Source: Littorina saxatilis
Taxonomy: Eukaryota; Mollusca; Gastropoda; Littorinimorpha; Littorinidae
DNA: 64,000 nucleotides
Reading direction: 5' to 3'
Assembly (NCBI RefSeq): GCF_037325665.1
Contig: NC_090245.1
Coordinates: 48,476,269 to 48,540,268 of the forward strand
Shown one piece after another: positions 11,972-23,915 of this stretch. The position numbers and the translations under genes were made by a program. Each line of letters begins with the position of its first letter. Position 1 is the first letter of the stretch. The notes under the pieces are model-generated. The model did not search any database. It was not told the DNA's origin and was given only the letters and a program-made list of their open reading frames with translations.

Positions 11972-14900
11972 ATGTCTTCAGTCTTCAGGAGTGAAATGGA
12001 AGAGATTCGAAGAGGAACGAGCAGCAGTGCAGAGACTGGGAGCGCTGCTACATTTGCTGCTCAGTAAGTTGTCCTAGATGTTGAAATAAGAAGTGCAACC
12101 GCTGTATGTTTCGCACACTGTTTTGCAATGAAGTTATGAATCGGGCATCAGCCATCACTGGGAGGATTCAAGCCATGCATGTAAACTTTCAGGATTCAGC
12201 TTCCGATTGCAACGACTTTTAGATTAAAGTTTGGAGTGTCTGCGTTGGCATACATGTACATTATTCCCCCCTCTGCTTCTTTACCTCTGTAAACTTGTAG
12301 AGCTAGTTATTTTTCGATAATGACCCAGCAACCAAACAAATAACGAGCCAGCAACAACCTGAATCCTCGATAGTGCAATGGGTTGAGAAGCTGTTCTGTT
12401 TCGGTACTACTTTTGCGACTGAAAAGTTCCGAACGCTCAAATGTACGAAGTATACATTTCTGGAGCAAACAATACAAACATATCGCATTTAAATTGACAG
12501 CTACAGGCCTGAACACATGAATCTCCATATAAAATCCATGAGTTCGGTTGTTTTCTGAATCTAGATCTGCTGTGCACAAACGTTCATCCCAAGCAAATTC
12601 CCAAGGTAAGTAACTCATACTTTGTCTAGCGACAAGAGTAGTTCCCCTTCTTGTCACTCAGTTTCTTCGACAACACTGACTGCAATCCGACGGTCAGTTT
12701 TTAACAATATTTCATTTTATAAACAGATCACACGCAATCAAATGCACACATCTCATCAATTTAAACAACATAAAGCGGTTTCATACACTATTTTCCCCAG
12801 AAAACTGAACTTCATACAGTAATTAACGTTGGAACACGGGTGCAAATGTTCGTCTGCTAGTCCCATTTGACGAAAGAACATTATCCTAAGCGATACTAAA
12901 ACATAAAAAGAACACACAATATCTGCCTTTACCGCCACAGCAGAATAACAGCATATCTGTGTACTTGATTTTAGTCCAAAACAGGGAAACTGACAAGAAG
13001 TGTTAACAGAATGGAATGATTTACAACAGCGCATTAATCGATCGCCTGCGCAGGTTGACTGGTTGAGTGATTCGGATTCGATCAAACTTTCGCACAAAAA
13101 CTCCTGTTTTCTTTGAATAACTGAAGAAAGGAGGAATAAAGAGGTTACACACCTCGTCTCAGTGATTATTAAAAATAATGGTCTCAGTTTGCGGTCATGA
13201 AAAAGCTCGCTGAAGCTCGCATTTTTCATGATCCGCCAACTTCGACCATTATTTTTAATAATCACTGAGACTCGGCATGTAACCTTTACGTAACGTACTG
13301 GCACTGGTTGCCTTGCAAAAGTAAGAAAATGTTGCCTTTACTCAAAATATCTTGCAAAATTAAACCAGCGGTGACATGACTGATCATGTCGTCTGCGATC
13401 ATGTCGCACTGTCGTGCAGTCCATCACGTTTTAAGTCAAATTTCAACCTTTCAGCATTTGTACTGCTGGTGCAGTTATAGACGATATCGATGTATATAGG
13501 TTAAAGGTATTGAACTTGTCAAATCCAGGTGCACGGAGCCCCTGGGGCTTTTAGTCATACCTCAGGCAGCTATCCGTTAGAAGAACTACCAAGTTTCATT
13601 GACTTGCACCCAAAGAGTCAAGAACTGCGATTTTTTTACGAATTAATTTCGTACTCGGACCCGGCTGGTCTTGACCTATTTTTGGATCTAAATTTAGATC
13701 AGGTAGATCACCACATCATGCACAAAAAGACGTCACTAGCAAACTATGTCAGACATCATCATGAGCACTCAGCTGCAACAAAAACGCAAAACGAAGGCTG
13801 TGAGCTGCACTGTGCCTTTAAATGTAGCTTTCTGGGCTTTTATTCTTTCAGTCGTAATAGTGTACTGTCTTTTTACACAAACTCTATTACGACTGAGTCA
13901 TTTTTCACATTTTCTGCCAAGTTTTTGAGAATGGTGACCTTACCTATAATGGTACATAGGCCTAACAAAGCCCTTTCTTTTGATACCTATTTGGTTGATC
14001 TTGCTTCCAGGTCAAGGTCACAGTAGCCGCTCAAAGTTGGATTGTATACATACTTTGAAGTGACCTTGACTTTGAACTATGGAAGATGACTCTTTCAAAT
14101 TGTATAATTATGTGGGGCATGTGTTATACTTTCTTAATGAGCAACATTTGTTTACATATCTTCGAGATCAAGGTCACTTTGACCTATCTGAAATAAGACC
14201 AAAACAGGTCAGTAAACCTCTAAAAGTGACCATGTCTTTTGGTAGAAAGTGCTACTAAGCACTATTGTGATTTCTTGATGCTAAATTAGAAGTCTTGCAT
14301 TATGTGACCTTGGATGACCTTGACCTTTTGGGTCAAGGTCACAAGTATTTTGGTTAGGGAAAATGTAAAAACATGTTCTTTGTGTATGTCATTATCATGT
14401 TCATCCATTTGACCTTGACCTTCAAGGTGACCTGAAGGTCAAGGTCATACAGAGGTTAAGGTCAAGCATGCAAGAGTTGTATGGGCTTTGCCCTTCTTCT
14501 ATGGATAACCTGTGGCATTACTTTTCATATATGCATTGATAACTGGTGTGCAGACGAGAGCACAACGCAGGCGTAATCTCCCGGACGAACCAGCTGCAGG
14601 CCAGGGATTTTGTGTGCGTCTGAGAGGGGGGGAAATGCGACGATTTTTGTCGTCAGATTCTGGAGAAGTATGTGTTTCTCGCGTTATTTAGAATTGTTCA
14701 GTGGATGTGTTCTGGAAAGCATCCAACAAAATACAGTAACACCGTTTGGTTATTTCACCCTGTACCACTATTAGGAACTTGAGAGTACAATGGACATGTT
14801 TATTTTCCCTTGGAGTTCACAATAAGATGATTCCACTGTATGTGAACTGCAAGTGTGACAGAGGGTCCATCTTGGTCTGTAAACAATGTCTTATGGTAAT

Positions 14901-16381
14901 AAAATGGTGTGCTTTTTTGTTCTTCTAGATGTTACGAGACTTTATTGGTTCTCAACCAACAGCAACAAGGTTTTTTCTCATCAAAAGCTCTGTGGGGTTG
15001 TCTTTTCCGCCGTCGTGGGAACTCAGTGACGTCACCTTGAGTGACCTTGGTTTGACGACTGACATCACTCTGGACATTCAGTGGGGAATACCTGGGCCTG
15101 AGTAAGTACTCGTGGATATTACAGGGATCGTGTTTAACGAGAATTACTGATTAAAATAGTAGTTAACCAAACTTTTAAAGACCAATCAGTATGGCATACC
15201 GATTACTGTGCAGCCTTACCGATTTAAAACAAAGTAGACTAATAAATTGTCTATGTGTTCATCTAAGTTACGAACGCGCGTGCGTAAGTCAGTTTACCTT
15301 ATGATTAAATAGACATTTTGGTCAACCGACTGCAAAATTCACTTTACTTTACAGATTTTTTGCAAAGAAGTGTGGCAATCTCTGAGACCATACCGGTTGG
15401 GAAAAAAGCTAGCACGATCCCTAGACATTAGCAGAAGATGGTTTGCTTCATTGAACATCTAAAATAAAGCTTTTTTTTTTTATTGAACCAGGGATCTTTC
15501 TATTTTGAGCACAACGCTGTACTGACTGAGCTATCCAGGCCCATACAGCATACATACTGTAATAAATTGTAAGACTTAATTCAGATGAATAAACTAGGCT
15601 TATTCTGACCCTCCTTGTTATACATGTATGTTTTTATCATTAGGCTCCCACCTGCTGAGATGGACACTGATGAAGTTGAACCGGTCGGTTCATCAAATGA
15701 AGTACATGTAGCCTCAAATCGAGGGTTGGTGACTATCTTACGGGAGTGGAGGCTGCACATTATTCAAAATGAACAGGAAGAACTGATAACTGTGAGCAGA
15801 GATCCGTCTTTGTGTTTCAAAAAGGCAATGCAGCTGTTCCAAAGAACATCATTTCAGCCTTCCAAAACACTGAAGGTAATATTCACTATTTTGGGAGTCA
15901 ATCTTTTGAGGCAGCTCCGAGATGCCCTCTTCTCTTAGCAGGTCATCCAATCAAAGTTTCTGCGAGTACACAATCCCAGGAAATCCTTTTGTCACTGACA
16001 TCCCACAACAAAAATTATATTTTGAAAACTTAATAAACCATGAAAACAAAACATAATTGCCTAATGAGTCAAAACAGACAGTGCTTAGAAAACCTGCATG
16101 AACTGAGCTTTTCACTTAGAAAATAATGGAAGTAAAAACTGGTTGGAAATTGTGTGTATTGGAATTATATTTATTTTTTTAGTGTGACGAAGTTATGACA
16201 TAGTGTTATAATAATACGAATATTTATAACGCGCACATAAATCTCACCACAAGGCGACTCAACTTGTTATTCATTATTCAGGTGACTTTTCGAGGAGAAG
16301 AAGGAGAAGATGGAGGAGGACTCCTTAGAGATTTCTTTGAGTTGACCCTCAAATCCATGGCTGACACCCACTACTTTGAAA
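11972..16381 (+). CDS. HECT-type E3 ubiquitin ligase-like gene, partial (exons 11972-12063?, 14554-14667, 14929-15101, 15644-15875, 16282-16381)
   Basis: The last four exons join in one open frame with matching phases (0, 0, 2, 0) and good donors (GTATGT, GTAAGT, GTAATA, GTGAGT). The final exon reads VTFRGEEGEDGGGLLRDFF, the signature at the start of a HECT domain, where E2-charged ubiquitin ligases begin their N-lobe. The preceding exon (GLVTILREWRLHII, FKKAMQLFQRTSFQPSKTLK) resembles the linker of G2E3-like HECT proteins. A possible first exon starts ATG at 11972 (MSSVFRSEMEEIRRGTSSS, donor GTAAGT at 12064). It joins the 14554 exon only if the acceptor a few bases inside it is used, so it is less certain. 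No exon for the rest of the HECT domain, including the catalytic cysteine, was found before the next gene. The locus may be a broken copy, or exons may have been missed. Confidence 0.6.
13141..13285. mobile_element. Foldback element (hairpin)
   Basis: Inverted arms of about 40 bp (TCTCAGTGATTATTAAAAAT and its complement) surround a loop of about 60 bp. A second, short stem inside the loop pairs TCATGAAAAA with TTTTTCATGA. GTTAC at the left and GTAAC at the right close the ends. There is no coding capacity. Confidence 0.75.
13501..13821. mobile_element. TTAA-flanked MITE, short form (long form at 63360-63866)
   Basis: Begins TTAAAGGTAT and ends GTGCCTTTAA, with TTAA at both ends. It is nearly identical to the outer parts of 63360-63866, which carries about 190 extra internal bases. 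The 165-residue frame through it is not a gene. A TTAA target and AAAGG ends fit the piggyBac or Kolobok superfamilies; which one is not settled. Confidence 0.7.
13890..14498 (+). mobile_element. AGGTCA-rich Helentron-like repeat, 5'-truncated copy
   Basis: Collinear with the right three quarters of 49970-50815. It carries repeated TCAAGGTCA and TGACCTTGA motifs and ends with the hairpin GGGCTTTGCCC followed by TTCTT. The 5' hairpin and the microsatellite are missing, and the 3' inverted repeat is degraded (GCATGCAAGAGT). Just upstream, 13849-13892 forms a separate 12-bp stem. Confidence 0.7.
14554..14667 (+). CDS. HECT-like gene, exon (phase 0/0)
   Basis: Acceptor GTGTGCAG precedes it and donor GTATGT follows. 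It encodes 38 residues rich in Arg and Glu, ending in RRFLSSDSGE, and the frame continues into the 14929 exon. Confidence 0.45.
14929..15101 (+). CDS. HECT-like gene, exon (phase 0/2)
   Basis: Acceptor TTCTTCTAG, donor GTAAGT. It encodes MLRDFIGSQPTATRFFLIKS and then a Ser/Asp-rich stretch ending WGIPGPE. Fifty-seven codons plus two bases are completed by the first base of the 15644 exon. Confidence 0.6.
15644..15875 (+). CDS. HECT-like gene, exon (phase 2/0)
   Basis: Acceptor ATCATTAG, donor GTAATA. An acidic start (PPAEMDTDEVEP) is followed by a helix-rich linker, ending FQPSKTLK just before the HECT signature in the next exon. Confidence 0.65.
16282..16381 (+). CDS. HECT-like gene, exon with HECT N-lobe start (phase 0/1)
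   Basis: Acceptor TTATTCAG, donor GTGAGT. It encodes VTFRGEEGEDGGGLLRDFFE followed by LTLKSMADTHYFE. The GE.G.D.GG...RDFF pattern is the hallmark of HECT N-lobes. Confidence 0.75.
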
Positions 16382-16389
16382 GTGAGTCA

Positions 16390-18440
16390 CATAGTACTTG
16401 CCTAGTACTTTCCTGTCCCCCTCCTATATATTGTCTGTTCATTTTGCTCGTCTTGCTTCGTGTTCTTATGTGTTGGTGGTTTTGATAGTCGTGAAACCGT
16501 TAGTTCAAATATCATATTTATACCGTTTTATCCTGTTTTTGTGTTTCCATGAACATTGAAAGCCTATGTTTTTATGCTTGGCGGCTCTCAGTGTTTATGT
16601 TTTAGTGTTTATCTGGCTAGTATATGCCTATGTTTTGTTGGTGCTGCATCCGGTTTTAGTGTTTACATGAACAATGAACAATGAATCTTTATTGGTCCTT
16701 AGAGGAAATTTTTCTTTGCACAAAATGTTTCATTGGCTGGATTAAAATAATAATAATAGAAAAGTCATTCGTGCCTCACACATCCTTCCACATACTCACG
16801 ACCGCACTCACTCCACAGACAGCAATGTTCCATAGACATTAAGTTAAAATATCAGAGACAGTTGTAATCAATATTGTCATCATTTTCACGAGTTTTCATT
16901 CACAAGCACCTGGGAAATAAATCTCATGTTCCCCGGGGAATAAATCCCCGGTTACCATAGTTGCAGGAAGCCCTATTACATGGATAATCAAAAGCAAACC
17001 CAATAGAAACGCTCGAGGATTCTTCGGCTCTTTTCATTGGCGTTTCCCCAGACCTAAACAGACGACACTGCTTCGCCAAGTTCCAAATACGAACTGGCAA
17101 ACTGGCAAATGTAAACAAAAAACAAAACTACCTCATCAAAGGTCATACATTTATGCTTTATCGCAAACAAATGAAACCTATCGATATGTTTTATCTTCTC
17201 ACAAAGTCATGGAGTGCGTGTATCTCTGTTTGGAGAAACACGAACGTAAGTTTAAGTCAAACCAATTGACCCCTGGCACACACATTTTGACCCGTGCACA
17301 AGACGTTGTATCGATAAACTACGCGCAAATAAAAAAATAATAATAAAAAAGCAAAGAACATAGCAACAAGAAATGAAGACATCTGACAAAGCCGAGCAAG
17401 CAGAATGACAAGTCTAATGAAAAACAGAGAGGCAATGAGAAACAAGATCGCGATTATCTTTCCTTCGCGGCACGACGCAAATCGTTTGTGTCCTTTGACC
17501 CAATTCGTGCAGTGCTGCACGATGCAAATCTTCTGTGACCTTTGACTCAACGTAGCTTCAATATTCGATTACTAATATTTACCACTGAAAACCGAGGGGT
17601 GGAATACCGAGAGGGGCAGGGTGGTAGGGCGATGGTGAAATGTAATGAAGAGACACGTGTAGCAATAAGAGAAAACCGATTCTGCAATAACACAAACAAG
17701 AACAAAAAACCCAACACTGACCTATATGAATATTTAATCAATAATATGATCGTCTGCGTTGCAGGTGTGCAAGTGAAGGGTTGGTTGGGGGGGGGGGGGG
17801 GTAACTTGATCATTAATTTGTGTGTGTCAGTGTTTGTGTTCATGGACTGATTGTGAGTGAGGGAGGGGGAGGGTGGGGTGGGGTGTGTTTCAGGTTTTGG
17901 TGTGGGTATGAAACGAGCAAAACAATACCCACACCACAAAATCTTGGAGGCAAAAAACACTCGCCGTCGCATCATTTTGTCCGCACAATATTATATGCAC
18001 CAACAACCGGAAAGAAAGGTGACAATGGAAAAAGACTCATCTTTGCTTCCTGCGATTCCTTGCCCCCGACTCGAACGTCGCACGATAATCCACATAACAG
18101 ATCTGTTGTGAGATGGTCAACGCTGACTGTGCAAGCAAATCACCTCGTTTGAAATACGACAATCCCATCGCTCGAATGCAACATGTGGGCACTATCGTCT
18201 CAAAGGCGCTTGCTGTTGGTTTCACACACCACTCTGTAGTCGGAACCTACAGAACTTCGCATCCTCAAACCTGACATACTTGTCTCAACATTATAAACTC
18301 AAATCACACACAGTAAGTTGCTTTCGCACGCCAGCTTTGAACAACGTGCTGGGGCCCCGAACATGCATTATAATAACAGAACTCGCGTTTCAAACCATGG
18401 CTCCCTGTGTTGATTTTTCACTTAATGTTGAACCACCAAA
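16390..18440. other. Non-coding stretch
   Basis: Downstream of the last recognised HECT-like exon I find no further exon. There are poly-G tracts near 17786-17800 and 17865-17885, and short unremarkable ORFs. Confidence 0.4.
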
Positions 18441-18446
18441 ATGATG

Positions 18447-18632
18447 ACAAAAACGATGTTTGATGGTTTATTGCCAGACCAGCTTTTTTGTCGGTCCTCG
18501 GGGGGCATATCGACTTTTGTTTCATATTTATTGACCGCGGCCTTCGGCCTTGGTCAATAAATATGAAACAAAAGACGATATGCTCCCCCTCGGACCGACA
18601 AAAAAGCTGGTCTGTCAACAACCCATCAAACA
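18447..18632. mobile_element. Foldback element with a near-perfect stem of about 80 bp
   Basis: The left arm (GATGTTTGATGG, CAGCTTTTTTGTCGGTCC, TTTTGTTTCATATTTATTGA) is mirrored by the right arm. The centre is the tight GC hairpin GGCCTTCGGCC. Nearly all of the element is stem. There is no coding capacity, and the target site is not clear. Confidence 0.8.
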
Positions 18633-18639
18633 TCTTATA

Positions 18640-20005
18640 ATGTTAATACATGTGCAGTTGTTCTAAAAGTTATTCTAAAAAGGCTATAAGCATTCTGGAC
18701 AATAATGATATGGTCGAACAATCACTAGCAATAGAACACCCACCAAAACGTTACATTTATAATTTATTAATACATAATCAAGCAAGCGTTCACATTCAGA
18801 TTTTGTGATGAGGCCATTTCCTGCTGCCCCCGACTTGCTGACAAGCTTTGCAAGTTTAGCTAGTCTGAAAAACAAAAACAAAACAGACTTAAAATCCCAT
18901 TCCTCATGAACAGGGTAATATTCATACTCCTTTAATATATAATATATTTATATTACAGTATTTATAATGCGCTTATGTTAGACATATATATATATCGGTT
19001 CATTTGACATCACATGGGGCTCGAAAATCCCATATCCTTCGGGTGACTGACCCAGTGTTCAATCAGTGTGTGACCAAATTTTGAACTTGAAGCAGTAACA
19101 TACGCTGTGCTGTCTAAAACCATGCCAGTTTTGAACTCACCCAGTCACGGCTGACCACAGGCCAGTCGACTGACTTGTGCGGTAAACAGCACGCACTCCT
19201 ATCCATACAATAATTGGGAGTCCTACAGATAATAACACACAGGGTCAGGTCGGGTAGCTCAGTCAATCACCTCCCCTCCCACATCCATCACTGTCAAACC
19301 TCCTCCTTCAAATAGTCCCTGAAAAAACCCACCTAATCAAGTCTGCCTACCTGTGATGCACTCGCCCTGCCTCATTCTGGGTGTGTGTGTGCGGTTGATG
19401 TTTTAGTGCTTACATCAATATGTGTACATACTACATGTATGTTGATGTTTTCGTGCTTACATACATGTACAAGCACTGAAGTAGGCCTAATCCATAACAA
19501 TACATGTAATTACATGTATGCTGCACACTTTACTTCTACATGTTCGCATATATTACAACACATTTATATACAGTACTCAAATTATAAATCTTTTGCACTG
19601 AATGTATAAATTTACTCAATACTCTGATACTGTAGCACAGACATAGTGTGTCACAACACAATATTACAACACAACTCACAAGACGAACAACACAGAGAAA
19701 TGAGACAGAGTAACAGAATTCCCTCACAGACACTGCAGCGTAACAAAACAGAAACAGAACGTGCCAAAGTAATCACTGAAGCTTATTGTGGGCAGGAACT
19801 GAGGAAGGGAAAGACAAGACAAGAAACTTCCAACCAAAGCAATCGATGACGCCATTTTGCTGCTAGGCAAGCCACAATGAGACGCCGATTTTGATTGGGC
19901 CGCGAGTCCGTTCTGTTTACTTCGGGGATCAATCAAAATTGGTGTCTCACTATAGTTCGACAGCAGACGAAAAATGTTCTGCTTGACCACAGAGTAAATT
20001 TAGTG
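18640..20005. other. Non-coding stretch with a small inverted repeat
   Basis: Between about 19880 and 19950, GAGACGCCGATTTTGATTG pairs with a downstream CAATCAAAATTGGTGTCTC across a loop of about 35 bases. Nothing else was recognised. Confidence 0.45.
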
Positions 20006-20013
20006 TAGTATAT

Positions 20014-20400
20014 CAGTGTTTTAGATCACGTACATATGGAGGTATTATACCTCTTGGCCTCCAAAATCACATAAATGAGTGCCAGAGAGGGGGTCTGATC
20101 ACGTATTGACTTTTCTTGGAAGAGGTCTGAAAACGTAAAGAAATGTATCAGTGGAGGTACGGTCATGGAGGTTATCGCAACTTGCGCAACGTACCTAATT
20201 ATACGTACGTTCCGCATTTTTTGAAGTTGTCTGTTCGAAGCAAACTTGCATACAAAATAATGAAGCAAAAACTACAAAGTACTAACTTGTCGCGAATCAG
20301 GTTGTACCCTTTAAAAAATCAAGCTGGAGGTATGAATACCCTTTACAATTTGACTCAGGAGGTATGAATACCCTCACATTTTTTTGGATCTAAAACACTG
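20014..20400. mobile_element. hAT-like MITE, 387 bp
   Basis: Terminal inverted repeats CAGTGTTTTAGATC (left) and GATCTAAAACACTG (right) are perfect over 14 bp. They are flanked by TAGTATAT on the left and TAGTATAC on the right, an 8-bp target duplication with one mismatch, as hAT elements make. Inside are GGAGGTAT...ATACC motifs in both orientations. There is no transposase; it must rely on one encoded elsewhere. Confidence 0.8.
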
Positions 20401-20409
20401 TAGTATACT

Positions 20410-21160
20410 CTATGGCTTGACAAAACTGCGAAGTCAGTTCAGTTCCAGAAAGCTTTGAAGAATGACAGCAATCATATAAAAGAACCTTGGATTTTCTTAA
20501 TCTATAATTACTGTAATTCAGTATTACCATCGTATGATCGTTGCGTAACGGTCACGGTGACTCTGAGCACCATGTCTTGTCTGTCTTGTCTTGTCATTCC
20601 ATTATTTATTGCCCACAATCAGCAGCAGTGATTACTTTGGCGCTTGCCGATTATGATTATCATAAGATAAGCGCATTACAAATAGGCATACTGTTATTAT
20701 TATTATTATTATTATCATTACTAGGATTCGTAGGAACCCGAGACTGATGCAGCCTGTTCCGTGAGCTTGTACGCTTTATAAACTTATGTCAAACAAGCTC
20801 ACTTTCTTTCACTACGTCTATAATAGGCTATATGATTCATGACTTCCAACCGTCTGCACACTGATTTAGCCTAGATTTAGTACACTAGTGATTTACCCAC
20901 TCGAACACAACAAGCTATATTCGGCAAATGAGAACTACTTCGTGACTAACCTTTTGTCAACGTCCGAACATTTCCCAACTCTCACACAATAGTTTACTTC
21001 CCTTTCTACGCGTTGTAAGAACACATCACGTTCTCCTGCCGCGGACGCCATTTTCGATCCGGCACCAGACACTGAAGCTAAATGAGAAGCAGTTCTTGAT
21101 TGGTCCCGTTCTCCCGTTGCCAGGTAACAGTGAGATTCATTTGGGTTGGAGACCTCTTGG
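20410..21160. other. Non-coding stretch with a (TTA)n microsatellite
   Basis: A short ATT/TTA run lies at about 20693-20715. Nothing else was recognised before the minisatellite. Confidence 0.4.
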
Positions 21161-21164
21161 CCAA

Positions 21165-22130
21165 ATTTGTCAGTTTTGGCCAAAAAAGCAAAGTTTTGTT
21201 GGCCAAAAAAGTATAGTTTTGGCCAAAAACGCCAGTTTTGGCCAAAAACACCAGTTTTGGCCAAAAAAGCAAAGTTTTGGCCAAAAAAGTATAGTTTTGG
21301 CCAAAAACGCCAGTTTTGGCCAAAAACGCCTGTTTTGGCCAAAAAAGTAAAGTTTTGGCCAAAAAAGCAAAGTTTTGGCCAACAAAGTATAGTTTTGGCC
21401 AAATACGCCAGTTTTGGCCCAAAACGCCTGTTTTGGCCAAAAAAGTAAAGTTTTGGCCAAAAAAGCAAAGTTTTGGCCAACAAAGTATAGTTTTGGCCAA
21501 ATACGCCAGTTTTGGCCAAAAACGCCAGTTTTGGCCCAAAAAGCAAAGTTTTGGCCAAAAAAGTATAGTTTTGGCCAAAAACGCTAGTTTTGGCCAAATA
21601 CGCCAGTTTTGGCCAAAAACGCCAGTTTTGGCCCAAAAAGCAAAGTTTTGGCCAAAAAAGTATAGTTTTGGCCAAAAACGCTAGTTTTGGCCAAATACGC
21701 CAGTTTTGGCCAAAAAAACAAAGTTTTGGCCAAAAAAGCAAACTTTTGGCCAAAAAAAGATTTGGCCAAAAAAGTGAATAATGTCCACCAGCGCCAGCAA
21801 ATACAAAAGATTTGGCCAAAAAAAGATTTGGCCAAACAAAAAAGATTTGGCCCAAAAAGTGAAGATTTGGCCAAATCTTTTTTGTTTGGCCAAATCTTTT
21901 TTTGGCCAAATCCTTTTATGGCAGAAGTTTGGCCAAAACTCCCGTTTCAGCTGAGAAAAACAGTTTTGGCCAAAACTTTTACATAGAAAGTTTTGGCCCA
22001 AAAAAAGTTATAGCCAAATCTATTTTATTTGGCCAAATGTGTGGGTTTTTTGGCCAAAAAAGTGTGGTTTTTTGGCCAAAACTTGCGTTTTTGTCCAAAA
22101 AAGTGAATATTATCCGCCAGCGCCAAGCAT
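21165..22130. repeat. TTTTGGCCAAAA minisatellite with higher-order structure
   Basis: About 40 monomers of 19-21 bp each carry the palindrome TTTTGGCCAAAA. Tail variants recur in a fixed order (GTAA, GCAA, GTAT, CGCC, CGCC), giving a higher-order unit of about 80-100 bp. Toward the right the array becomes irregular. An internal sequence GTCCACCAGCGCC at about 21782 and a terminal CCGCCAGCGCCAAGCAT at about 22110 match the end of the smaller array at 11505. The long ORFs on both strands (up to 324 codons, repeats of FGQN or FWPKL) come from the repeat and are not genes. Confidence 0.9.
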
Positions 22131-22407
22131 ACTAGTCGCCTACGGACATAGACAACTGGTACAGCTAGTCTTAGATCTTTTCGTATTTCAAACAGTGCCA
22201 TTTCCCAGTTCTGTGTTCTGCGGTCCTTTTGACTGACTAGACCAGTGGAGAAAAGCACAGACATTTTATTTTTGCGAAGCAACTGAAAGAAAGAAAGCGT
22301 GCAGAAGTATGTTTGGGTCCTGCAAGACTTTATGAATAACGATTTCTCCCATGGGAGCAAATGAAGATGTCTACTTTTCGTCAAGAATGTTGTTATTATT
22401 CTTCTTT

Positions 22408-22442
22408 TTAACATAGAGGGGGGGAATCGAGACGAGGGTCGT

Positions 22443-22500
<58 letters not shown>

Positions 22501-22512
22501 TGTCTGTCTGTC

Positions 22513-22550
<38 letters not shown>

Positions 22551-23266
22551 GATTCAGACTAAACTACTGGGCCGATCTTTATGAAATTTGACATGAGAGT
22601 TCCTGGATATGATATCCCCGGCATATTTTTTCATTTTTTCGATAAATACCTTTGATGACGTCATATCCGGCTTTTTGTAAAAGTTGAGGCGGCACTGTCA
22701 CACCCTCATTTTTCAATCAAATTGATTGAAATTTTGGCAAAGCAATCTTCGACGAAGCCCGGGGTTTGGTATTGCATTTCAGCTTGGTGGCTTAAAAACT
22801 AATGAGTGAGTTTGGTCATTAAAAATCGGAAACTTGTAATTAAAATTATTTTTTTATTAAACGATCCAAAAACAATTTCATCGTATTCTTCGTCATTTTC
22901 TGATTCCAAAAACATATACATATATTATATTTGGATTAAAAACAAGCTCTGAAAATTAAAAATATAAAAATTATGATCAAAATTAAATTTCCGAAATCGT
23001 TTTAAAAACTATTTCATCTTATTCCTTGTCGGTTCCTGATTCCAAAAACATATAGATATGATATGTTTGGATTAAAAACACGCCCAGAAAGTTAAAACGA
23101 AGAGAGGTACAGTAAAGCGTGCTATGAAGCACAGCGCAATCGCTACCGCGCCAAACAGGCTCGTCACTTTCACTGCCTTTTGCACTAGCGGCGGACTACG
23201 TTCAGTTTCATTCTGTGAGTTCCACAGCTTGACTAAATGTAGTAATTTTGCCTTACGCGACTTGTT
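22408..23266 (+). mobile_element. Helentron-like repeat family A, copy 1 (5' hairpin missing)
   Basis: Starts at ACATAGAGGGGGG without the ATTTAGTCAA hairpin seen in the other copies. It then has a (GT)n/(GTCT)n tract at 22441-22545, the body with TGATGACGTCATATCCGG, the 3' repeat CTTGACTAAATGT, the small stem TCGC/GCGA equivalent, and CTTGTT. The body is otherwise closest to copy 3 (25705). Confidence 0.8.
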
Positions 23267-23729
23267 AGTTCTTGTTTCAAAGTACCGTAGATTTGTCCGT
23301 GGCCATATTTTCGAGCTGTGCATTGTTATATTACGGGAAAAACACGTTTGAACGCCATTTCACACAGAAATGTGGATCGTTTGCTCCAAAACCGAAACGT
23401 CGATATGCAACACAAAAAAATCTGGCTCAATATGCGGAAACAGGCGGGTAGTGTCATATTTTTTATTTGGGTTTGGAAGAACTACACATAATTTACATCG
23501 CACTCCGGCCCTGTCCCCCCGTCCCCCCCCCCCTCTCCCCCCCTGGATTTGGAAGAACTACTCATAATTTATAATTAACATCGCACTCCGGCCCTTTCGA
23601 CCCCCCCCCCCCCCCCCCTCCCCGGTGACCGTTACTTTTGGCGACGCAGCATTAATTTGCATCTTATCACTGACTTCATTTTCAGACCTCAATCTGGCGT
23701 AGACTGAGGGGGTAACAGTAGTCGGGCAG

Positions 23730-23915
23730 ATGGACAAGGAACCCGACGAGCCTGGCATTGCCATAGCAACGGATGATGCGCCAGCAGAATCCACAAGAAC
23801 GGAAGGCGCCGTACCAGCAACAGACAGTGGTCAGGTGGCGACACCAGGGTTGTTGTTGCCGCCAATTGATGACGATGATGGTCACAGCGTAGATCAACCC
23901 CGCCTCCCTATCAAG
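23730..23915 (+). CDS. UNC93A: UNC-93 gene, exon 1 (start, 62 codons, phase 0)
   Basis: ATG at 23730 opens MDKEPDEPGIAIATDDAPAE and the exon closes with PRLPIK. The donor AAG/GTTGGA is weak. A likely acceptor (TTTTCAG, 23688) lies 41 bases upstream of the ATG, so there may be a separate 5' untranslated exon. The acidic tail fits a cytosolic N-terminus. Assignment rests on position, phase and composition, not on conserved residues. Confidence 0.5.

Noticed and set aside
13529-14026. 165-codon plus-strand ORF
   Set aside because: It crosses a MITE and the start of another repeat; the same text occurs at 63388 as part of the MITE.
20935-22001. 324-codon minus-strand ORF of FGQN/FWPKL repeats
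   Set aside because: Pure translation of the TTTTGGCCAAAA minisatellite; the plus strand gives equally long frames.
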